Shown in pieces: positions 25,419 through 33,696 of a stretch of DNA of 64,000 nt. Numbering within the stretch: position 1 is the stretch's first letter; every line of letters begins with the position of its first letter. The notes under the pieces are model-generated. The model was not told the origin of the DNA. It made no database searches and was given only the letters and a program-made list of their open reading frames with translations. The stretch lies in assembly GCA_036924285.1 (NCBI GenBank), contig JAYKYS010000009.1:9982001-10046000 (forward strand). The letters run 5' to 3'. Position numbers and translations under genes: made by a program. The stretch comes from Asterella californica (taxonomy: Eukaryota; Streptophyta; Marchantiopsida; Marchantiales; Aytoniaceae).

Positions 25419-28260
25419 ATGGAAGTTGTGCCGACTGGGATGGATGAAATGAAGACGTTTCTGAAGAAGTTGGAAGGCCGACTTGAGCAAGTGGAAGCTG
25501 AGAACAAGGTGCTTAAGGCGGATTTAGCTCAAGCAAAAGCGACACAGGAGAAGGAAGCAGAGGTCCCTGTACCACAAGCTGAGCAAGTCAAGGATTTAGC
25601 ACTGCTGGGTGAAGGAGCAGTTGATGCTACTCAAGCAGATAAGAATGAAGATGGGTCACAGAAGACGCAAGAGAATGTTGCAAAAAGCAGCTCAGCCAAA
25701 GAAAGGCACAAGCGAAAAGTGAAGTGGGCTGAATCAGCAATGCCATCATCTTTCAACGGTGAGAAAAGCTTTTCCAAGTTTGAGTTATGGGTTACTGAGA
25801 TGGAGAATTACTTGGAGAATTTCGATGAACGTAGTTGGTTCACCTATGCTGTTAGTAGACTCGAAGGAGAGGCGAAGGAATGGTATGGAGGTCAACAGCG
25901 GATGAGGAGCTTGAACGGTACAACTCCTATGTCCACTTGGCCGGAGCTGAAGGATGAACTCAGAAGACATCTGGTATCAGTGGATGAAGTTACACAGTTT
26001 CGGCTGGAGCTCATTCATCTGAGACACACAGGGAGTATCAGACAGTACCTCCAGCGATTTTCTGAGTTGGTTACTCGTTTGCACATGGTGGATCACACCG
26101 ACTTGCTGTTTCACTTGAAGAAAGATCTGCAGGGTTTCTATGCTAGTGTGTTTGATAGTTGGGTTATGTTTCACAATTCCGAGGACATGCAAGACTTGTT
26201 TGCATTTTTGGAAGCAGCAGAGAACACTAGGGAACGTAACTACACCGTGCAGCCTTCCAAGTTTCAGCATGGAACAAGCGGTGGCGAGCCTAGTAGAGGA
26301 TTTTGGCGTAATCCTCAAGGACAGATAGCGTCCTCTCAGAGTAGAGGTGGTAGAGAACGTGGTGGTGAAAGATTTGGTGCAGCGGGAAGGAGGTTTCCTC
26401 GTGGGTCTCAACAGCAAAGAGTTGCTCGTGGTCCCACTCAGACACGACCTACTGGATCTTATGCATCCAATGCAGGATCCAACCAAGCTTCGACTTCAGG
26501 TGCTAGGAGCAGTGGAGCTAGCAGTGCTACATCTTCAAGGACGATCATCTGTTTTCGATGCGGACGAGATGGTCACATCGCTCGTGAGTGTCCTCAACGT
26601 TCAACAGCGAGCAACGTTCGTGGGTTGACAGCTGAAGAGACAACTAATGTTGAAGAACCAGTTGAGGCGACTACTGAAGCAGAGATATGTGCTGGTGAGC
26701 ATTTGGTAGAACATGGGGATTTTCTGCCGTGGACTGAAGTGAAAATAGGAAACCACCGGTGTTGTTTACTTATTGATACTAGAGCAGATGTGAATGTCTT
26801 GGATGAAAAACTGATCAAAACTTTAGGGGTGACTAGAACCAAGATCATGAGCCCGTTGTTGGTAAGGTTTGTGCAAGGTAGCACAACCGTTACAGAAAAG
26901 CTCATGAGTGTTTCTATTACTGTTGGAGGGATAACCAAGAAGCATGAATTCCTAGTTATGAACTTGGGTGATACAATGGAGGGTATCTTGTCATGGTCTT
27001 GGCTACAAGAGACCAAGGCAAAACTAGATGTGCATGAAGAGAACGTCATAGTCATGGATCGATGGGGCTTGGGTCAACCACATCCTTTGATCATCAAAGA
27101 GAGACCCAAGGAGTCAAACCATGCTGCTCGTAGGTTCCAATGAGCCAAGGTGGCATTTCAGATCTGCACAGCCAGACAGTTTGGAAAGCAGATCAAGTTA
27201 GTAGACGAAGCTTGGGTTGCAGTAATGTCTAAACCCAAGGTGGAGACGGATGAGGAAGAACGTGTTGCTGCTCTTCCCATACATCTTGATATGCAAGCAT
27301 TGATTGAGAGGTATTTTCACATAATGCCGGACCAGTTACCAACAGGACTTCTTCCGAGGAGAGCTTTGGATCATGCTATTGATCTGGTTCCTGGGGCTAC
27401 CCCTACTACTGTGTCATCAAGACGCATGTCGTTTGATGAGCTGACAGAGCTGAAAACTCAGTTGAAAGAGTTGGTAGCTCAGGGTATCTTACGACTTAGT
27501 ATATCACCTTATGCTGCCCCGGTGTTGTTCGTGGTCAAGAAAGACAGTGGCATTCGCATGTGTGCGATCTATCGTGCACTCAATAAGATTATTGTCAAGA
27601 ACAAGTACCCTCTTCCTCTCATGGATGAAACCACCGATCGGTTGGCCACAGGAAGGTATTTCACCAAGCTGGATCTACGTTCTGGATATCACCAAATCCG
27701 GATTAAAGAAGGAGATGAAGAAAAGACAGCTGTGAGGACGAGGTATGACTTGTTTGAGTATACAGTGTTGCCGTTTGGATTGTCCAATGCACCTGGTACT
27801 TTTTGCAGGCTGATGAACGAAATCTTCAGAGATCTCTTGGATGAGAGTGTTATCGTGTACTTAGACGATATCATCATCTTCTTATCCACTTGGGATCAGC
27901 ATCTAGCAGATGTTGAAATGATGTTTAAACGCCTAGAAGAACATCAACTCTATCTCAAGAAGAGCAGTGTTCTTTTGGACAAGAGAGTGTGGTGTTTCTA
28001 GGATGTTTGATCGATGCGCATGGTATTCATCCTAACAAGGCTAAGATTTGAGCTATTGTTGAATGGAAGAGACCTGAGAGTGTTCATGAGCTCAGATCTT
28101 TTCTTGGGTTAGCTACATATTTTTGACGTTTTGTTTATCAGTTTGTGCATAAAGCCGCACCTTTGTTTGGCTTATTGCGCAAGGCTTCCAAGGTTGTTTG
28201 GAATCCAGCAGCTGAAAGAGCGTTTCAAGAGTTGAAACAAGCATTGACAAAAATGCCCGT
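25419..28260 (+). pseudogene. Element A gag-protease-reverse transcriptase, broken
   Basis: The frame starts at ATG 25419. It holds a predicted coiled coil (residues ~10-45), a Gag capsid-like region (~110-270), an Arg/Gly/Ser-rich linker and a CCHC zinc knuckle CFRCGRDGHIAREC (~377-390). A retropepsin-like domain follows (~440-560) whose active-site triplet reads DTR instead of DT/SG, a change expected to kill it. An in-frame TGA at 27141-27143 separates this from the RT, which continues in the same frame with PYAAPVLFVVKK, LDLRSGYHQIR, LPFGLSNAPGTF and the catalytic YLDD. A frameshift near 27985 and two TGA codons follow. The RT-RNase H connection ends at 28260, where element B inserted. 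Confidence 0.88.
28257..28260 (+). repeat. Target-site duplication of element B, left copy (CCGT)
   Basis: CCGT lies directly before the LTR (TGTCG...) and is repeated at 45728-45731 after the other LTR (...CGACA). One CCGT copy restores the reading frame of element A across the break. Confidence 0.92.
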
Positions 28261-29991
28261 TGTCGAGGCGAGAGTTTCCTGAGAAGGGCGAACCTTCTAG
28301 CTGTGATACGATCGTGAAGAGGAGGACGAAAACCACACACGAAATACGGACCGCAAGAAACCACACCACCACGTTCTCGATCTTGCCAAGATAAAACACA
28401 CGGCGTGCAAGTAGATCTTCAACTCCAGGTCATTCAGATTGCAAAGCTCACGTTCAGTAACTCAGAATATCAGAAAACTGCTCCTGTGAAGCACCAGCGC
28501 GTTCACCTAGAAGCTTCCCGTTTTCTATTCAGAAAGATACACGTACAAGTTCTTGGTCTCCTCTCTACTCGATTCTGCTCTCTACTCTCAATCCTTCGAT
28601 ATCAAAACTCTGATCAGATAGAAGTTCTCTTCAGACGTAACCTCTGTGTAAAACTTCTCCTCAGCTCTACTGTTTCTCTCTACTCGATAGCTCCCGCACG
28701 GTAAACTCTACACTGCTCGGTGATCGACAGACAGCGATAATGCGATAATGTGACACTGCCTGAGAATTCTCTCTCTCCCGAGTACACCCCTCTGGGTTTT
28801 CCTCCATCCTACGCATCCTTCACTGTCACCTGGCAGAGGTAAAAGACGCCCTAAACAGATGGCAGCAGAAAAATAACTCACTGATAATATATCTACACGT
28901 AAGAAGACTATTTCACTAAGCTTCGCAGATTCATCTGTACGGACGGCCACCGTCTCGGCTGTACAGTCAGCATCTGACACCTCCACTCGAAGTAACTCCA
29001 CCACGGCTACCTCTGGCCACCGGAATCACCTCGTTCTGACACGTGGAGCCCGAGTTATCATCATTGTCGTTTCCCGGCCCCCTTAAACTTCGAAGTGCCG
29101 TAAGTATTGCCTCAGGTATCAGTTTCACTTGATTTTTCGACCCAAGTGAATAATATTTCGAACTCTACATTTTTCTACAAAAGAATTGGTACCGACTTGG
29201 AGTATCTTTGATGCCATCTCGCTACCCCAGGACTTAGAGGGCCGCAACCGAATTCGTACTAATTACCCCGCCAACCCGAAGGTGAGAGGTCCATTTCGAA
29301 ACCCGGTGGTAATCTCCCTCTAGCATCCACACTAGGTGACTGCACTAGTGCAGGGGTAGACGGAGGCGTCCCGCATTCACGGTACGTTTAAGGGACATCT
29401 AGTGTCCCGCCCCTAGGCAACTTGGTGCCCCTCATATTCCCCCGAAGGGGCCAGCCTACTCCAAGCCGGTTGTGAGTCTGAAGGGATTTGATCCGGAGAC
29501 CTCCTCCCTACAAGTTTCTCAGCTACACCACGGAAGCTGATCTCACAACTGGTTTTGAAGACCAGTTTCTAAGCTAATATGCTAGAAAGCTGCGGTATTT
29601 TGTCTTTCCTTTGCTAACACGAAGTGCCATAACTTTCTCTATACATGCTCTTTTTGTACATTTCGAATTTTAATCAAATACTACATACTACAATCTACAT
29701 GAGAAAAATCTAAAAAGTATTTTTCGAACTCACTCTGATTTATGGTAAAATTCCCGGTATCAGAAATCTTGTAGAAGAACCCCAAGTAACTTTTTGCCTG
29801 CAACTCCGTTTGCAACTTTTGAACATACCACGGTGATCAGCGCGACGAGACCTACGCCGTGGTGTTTTCAGATTTTCGAATGGACACTTCCTCCAGAATC
29901 GACTTCTCTGAGGTCTTAGCTTCACTTAGAGAGACTAACTTCTAAATGAGAGGTGAATTATTCACTATGTGGAATAATTCACATCACGACA
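28261..29991 (-). repeat. Element B 3' LTR
   Basis: 1731 bp, TGTCG...CGACA, uninterrupted. It matches 36307-37485 and 45108-45727 with about nine substitutions, apart from a 68-bp duplication present only in the other copy. Internal open frames (28405-28704, 29004-28708) are shared by both LTRs but have no recognisable domain. Confidence 0.92.
29469..29549 (-). other. Hairpin with tRNA-like features inside the B LTR
   Basis: On the minus strand an 81-nt segment is closed by GTTGTGA/TCACAAC. The stem extends to 11 pairs with one G-U. It contains GGTGTAGCTGAG, resembling a pol III A box, and GGATCAAATCC, resembling a B box. The A-to-B spacing is ~10 nt shorter than in a tRNA and no full cloverleaf folds. 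A second copy is at 45205-45285. It may be a captured tRNA/SINE head or a chance resemblance. Confidence 0.35.
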
Positions 29992-30037
29992 TCCACCCCC
30001 TCCAAACCTGCACATCCTCTGGCATGTGCCAACCTCT

Positions 30038-30430
30038 TCATCCTTCTGTCTGCTCTTCATCATCATTACTCTCGTCCGCCTCAACCTCTTCAGTAGCCGA
30101 GGCGTCTTCATATCTCGTCATCCTCTGCTCAGACTCCAGAAAGTTGAACAAATCTACTGATCCTCCACGTTGTTTGAACAACTTCACTCGTTTGCCAGCC
30201 ACAGATAGTTTCAAAGGAGTACCATCCAACTCACGTAAACTATAAGTGGCATTCTCATAAACATCTAACACAACATAAGGCCCGAACCATCTTCGCGAGA
30301 ACTTACGAAGTGTAGAATGCTGGTTCTCCAGCGTGCTATCATACACCAGAACCCAATCACCAACACGTATTGGCTTTGGTCGTAGTCGGTGAGTCTTGTC
30401 GAAACGCTCCTTGTTTCTAACTCGAGCCAC
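30038..30430 (-). pseudogene. Element B integrase C-terminal tail, out of frame with Pol
   Basis: About 130 codons beginning VARVRNKERFDK, with the GPY/F-type module of Ty3/Gypsy integrases (RRWFGPYVVLDVYENATYSL) and an acidic tail. No upstream ATG is needed, since it continues Pol after a one-base deletion around 30440-30455. Pol therefore stops early at 30433, and the tail would not be made in this copy. The polypurine tract and 3' LTR follow within 40 bp. Confidence 0.8.
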
Positions 30431-30432
30431 CT

Positions 30433-33400
30433 TCAGCTTCTCTTGCGCCTCGCAAGATCCTCCTCCCTTCGCTCCAACTGCCTAGTTCGTAAAGCAAGGA
30501 GTGCAGTATGATCTATATCATCTTCCCACGGTAGAGTAGCCCATGTAGGAAAGTCCTCCTCAGCAGGCATGATCGGCTTCTGCCCCAACATAAGCTCAAC
30601 TGGCATATACCCAGTCGTGGTACAGTGTGTAGTCCTATCAGCCCATAAAGCAAATGGAAGTAGTCTCAGCCATTCTCTAGGCCTACCATCACATGCTTTT
30701 ACTAAAGCGTGAACAATAGAAGGATGTCCTCGTTCACTCTTACCAATCCCTTCTGGATTCATGGCAGTAGTAAGACGAAGCTTTACTCCATAGCGAGCAA
30801 AGAACTCCTTCGCTTCTGCACCTCTCAGCTCGCCCCTATCTGCTCGTAGTCTTCCAACAGATCCATAACGACAGATAATATCTTCCAGCACGAATCTACA
30901 TATGTTCTCTGTAGTCTTCGTTCGCAGTGCTCGTCCCTCCACGTAGTTGGAGAGATCTTCTCGAGCTAACACCAAGTAGCGCATCCCCCACAGTCCCGGC
31001 GGCATCATCACAAGATCAAGGACCCACGAAAAATGAATACTAGGTGGATAGGTAGGTACAAGTCCATCTCTGTAACGGACTTTAGAGTAGAACTGGCAAT
31101 GCAGACACGACCCAACAAAATCCACTACGTCTTGATACAAACCCTTCCACCAGTATCGCTCCTTCATCTTCGTGTATGTAGCCCAAACTCCACGGTGTCC
31201 AGCCCACAAGGTGTCATGAAACTCCTTCAGCAGATTTAGCTTCGTCGGTTGATCATCCACTACTCTAGCCAACATCCCATTTCTTCTCTTCGGACGTTTC
31301 CACAGATAACCTTCACGTAGAAGGTAACCGTACGCTTTTCTTCTGATCTCCTTGAACTCTGCATCACTCCATCCTTCTCTTCTGCATAATAAACTCAGAT
31401 AATAGCCGATATCGCGGAACTTTTCCGTGTAGAACTCCTCGTAGAACGGCAGTGGTTCCAAGTCTGAAGTCTGCTGACCAACTTGGCACCAAACGTCTCT
31501 CTTCTCCTCATCTTCGACTTCAGTAATCATCTCTTCTTCATCTGTATAGCAAGCCCTAGATAACATGTCTGCAACAGGATTATCCTTTCCTGCTATATGC
31601 TTCAGCTCAGGGTTCATACTCCGGATATAAGCAATCCATCGTAGCATTGCTATGTCTGGAGTATTACAGTTTGCTATCATACCTAGCAAAGGCAAACAGT
31701 CTGTTTCTAGTATCACACGTGCACCTATCAAGAACTCTCGATCTACCTTCATAGCAGTAACAGCTCCCCACAACTCACGCTTCACTTGAGGATAGTTACG
31801 TTGCCTATCTGTTAAGATCCGAGCTCCAAACCTAGAAACAAACCGCATACCATCTGCATCTTCCTGACCAACTGCCCATCCAATCGCCTTTGGACTCGTG
31901 TCAACAGTCAGTATGATAGGTCTTCCGCTCTCGTAGCTAAGTCTCCTTAACACAGGTGGAGACTTCAGAATCTCTTTCAGCTGCTCCATCGTCTCGTGAT
32001 GCTCTTGCCGCCAAGTAAACCTCTTCCCTTTTCTCAGAAGTGCATACAAAGGTTCGGCAATGTGTGCATAATGAGGAATACTCACACGAAAGAACACACA
32101 AGCTCCTAAGAATCGTCGAACCTCAGTGATGTTGATACAGTCTGCTATCCTTGCTATAGCATCTACCTTCTCTGGGTTCGGCCGTCTTCCAAAAGTACCG
32201 CATAAGTGACCCACCACTATGATCTCTGACATTCCAAAACGAGATTTGGTACCTGACAGAGTGAGGTGTACTTCTTCCAAGCGCATCAGAATCTTCTCCA
32301 CATCTCGGATGTGGTCTGCAACGAACTTTCTGCAACCATCAGCAGTCATAGTCTCGTCCTTGTCCTCCACCGGACAGCCTTTCATGGGGATATCATCAAG
32401 AAATGGGATAGTAACCTCAGGTACAAACTCTCGTAGCACCTTATGCATCGCGTTTTGCATATGAGCTACTGAGTTTGTCGCACCCTGAGGAAGAGTACAC
32501 ATCCGCATCAACCCCAAAGGTGTACGCATGGTAGTCAAGTCTCTACTCTCCAAAGCAAGCTGAAACTGATCGTAACCTGAAAACAGATCTCCAATAGAAT
32601 AGATAGATCTTTCAGCAAATGCCTCGGCTACTTCATCCACCACAGGTCCTGTCCCAACGTTTCGAATCGTGATGTTGTTGGCAAGCTGTAAGTCTTGGAT
32701 GAAGCGTAAAGCTCCTGTCTTCTTAGGTACTGTGAACCAACGGCTAGAGTACGGAGCCATAGATGGTTCAAGAATACTCATCCGCATCCTCTCCTTCAGT
32801 AACTCAATAACCTTCGGTAGCAAGGCACGAGGGACTGGAATCGGCTTCAAGTCCCAAGGTACGTGAGGAACAGTGAAGATAATCATCGGAGCTATCACAC
32901 TAGGATCCACACAACCAATCTCTCCAGCTGAGAAAGAAAATGCCTTACCATGGCTAACTATCATCTGCTCAAAAGCTCGTTTCTCCACTTCAGTCAAGAA
33001 GCCACCCCCTCCTATCTGGAGCTGCTCGAGTGTCTCTTGAGTAAACTCGTGTCCTATCTGTTTAGGATCTCTCAATACAGGCTCAGTGGCCGCTAACTCC
33101 ATCTGCTGCTGTGAATCAACAGGTAACTGAGTCGCCACTGGTTTCACCTTCTTCGCTACAGTTTTGTATTTTGTGTGAACCTCTGCTTCTTCACGAGAGC
33201 CACACCAGCAGATTGCATCCTTCCATCCACTCTCTAGTCTCGGATGAGGACGAGATTGTAAACACGAGACAACCTCCTCATAGACTTTACGAGAGTGGAT
33301 GGGGATCACCACCCTTCCTCCCATCTGCTTCATCAACTTATCTACATCATCCATCCAACGAACAAAAGATTGTACACCTACAAACTCCTCGTAGACACCA

Positions 33401-33537
33401 GAAATTATCTCACCTTCTTCCAAAACTCTTGTACAGCGCAGATTTTCTGCATACTTGTCCATATGCCTTCTACTCTTCTCAGTCAGATCCTCTACTCGCG
33501 TGAACTCACTCCAATCATCAGAACTGAAAGCCATCAA
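30433..33537 (-). CDS. Element B Pol: reverse transcriptase, RNase H, integrase
   Basis: About 1034 codons. RT motifs lie around residues 230-400, including LFSGYDQFQLALES, LPQGATNSVAHMQN and the catalytic FLDD (the common form is YxDD). RNase H is around 540-660 (ILTVDTSPKAIGWAVG, TDCLPLLG). The integrase HHCC finger is near 770-815 (HDTLWAGHRG to CLHCQF). The integrase core follows, with LDLVMMPPG, RADRGEL and GKSERG at about the D,D,E positions. The frame is open upstream past 33537 to a TAG at 33571-33573, and beyond it to the slippery site at 33690. Translation probably begins by -1 frameshifting from Gag, not at an internal start. The TAG and the late one-base deletion make this copy defective. 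Confidence 0.85.
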   Translation of the reverse strand: MMAFSSDDWSEFTRVEDLTEKSRRHMDKYAENLRCTRVLEEGEIISGVYEEFVGVQSFVRWMDDVDKLMKQMGGRVVIPIHSRKVYEEVVSCLQSRPHPRLESGWKDAICWCGSREEAEVHTKYKTVAKKVKPVATQLPVDSQQQMELAATEPVLRDPKQIGHEFTQETLEQLQIGGGGFLTEVEKRAFEQMIVSHGKAFSFSAGEIGCVDPSVIAPMIIFTVPHVPWDLKPIPVPRALLPKVIELLKERMRMSILEPSMAPYSSRWFTVPKKTGALRFIQDLQLANNITIRNVGTGPVVDEVAEAFAERSIYSIGDLFSGYDQFQLALESRDLTTMRTPLGLMRMCTLPQGATNSVAHMQNAMHKVLREFVPEVTIPFLDDIPMKGCPVEDKDETMTADGCRKFVADHIRDVEKILMRLEEVHLTLSGTKSRFGMSEIIVVGHLCGTFGRRPNPEKVDAIARIADCINITEVRRFLGACVFFRVSIPHYAHIAEPLYALLRKGKRFTWRQEHHETMEQLKEILKSPPVLRRLSYESGRPIILTVDTSPKAIGWAVGQEDADGMRFVSRFGARILTDRQRNYPQVKRELWGAVTAMKVDREFLIGARVILETDCLPLLGMIANCNTPDIAMLRWIAYIRSMNPELKHIAGKDNPVADMLSRACYTDEEEMITEVEDEEKRDVWCQVGQQTSDLEPLPFYEEFYTEKFRDIGYYLSLLCRREGWSDAEFKEIRRKAYGYLLREGYLWKRPKRRNGMLARVVDDQPTKLNLLKEFHDTLWAGHRGVWATYTKMKERYWWKGLYQDVVDFVGSCLHCQFYSKVRYRDGLVPTYPPSIHFSWVLDLVMMPPGLWGMRYLVLAREDLSNYVEGRALRTKTTENICRFVLEDIICRYGSVGRLRADRGELRGAEAKEFFARYGVKLRLTTAMNPEGIGKSERGHPSIVHALVKACDGRPREWLRLLPFALWADRTTHCTTTGYMPVELMLGQKPIMPAEEDFPTWATLPWEDDIDHTALLALRTRQLERREEDLARRKRS

Positions 33538-33570
33538 ACCAGATTTCCAACTATATACAGTGTAACTACT

Positions 33571-33573
33571 CTA
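33571..33573 (-). other. Nonsense codon (TAG) in the frameshift-to-Pol frame of element B
   Basis: This single TAG lies in the -1 frame 38 codons after the slippery site and 12 codons before 33537. It could come from CAG by C-to-T change. It would stop the Gag-Pol fusion in this copy unless read through. Confidence 0.7.
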
Positions 33574-33627
33574 TGAATCTTGAGCAACCTCTTCGTCAGT
33601 CTGCTGTGACCCCACAGGCTGCTCAAG

Positions 33628-33696
33628 CGGGATCATAGTAGTATCAGATCCATCACTCTTGATATCCCGTCCTACAAGAGTGGTTTCAGAAAACCC
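33628..33696 (-). promoter_or_regulatory. Predicted -1 ribosomal frameshift signal of element B
   Basis: The minus strand reads the heptamer G GGT TTT (33696-33690) in the correct phase of the Gag-protease frame. A 7-nt spacer (33689-33683) follows. Stem 1 is CACTCTTG (33682-33675) with CAAGAGTG (33661-33654). Loop bases CGGGAT (33669-33664) are complementary to ATCCCG (33633-33628), giving an H-type pseudoknot with loops of 5, 2 and 20 nt. The zero frame ends at TAG 33674-33672, inside the structure. The -1 frame runs on toward Pol. All parts match known retroviral frameshift signals; function is inferred. Confidence 0.82.

Noticed and set aside
28405..29004. Frames of 99 and 98 codons repeated at 36451-36750 and 37050-36754
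   Set aside because: They lie within the two LTRs of element B; no domain and no independent evidence of coding.
30040..30455. A second programmed frameshift at the integrase tail of B
   Set aside because: The local sequence has no slippery heptamer and the shift is simplest as a one-base deletion; only the 33690 site has all signal parts.
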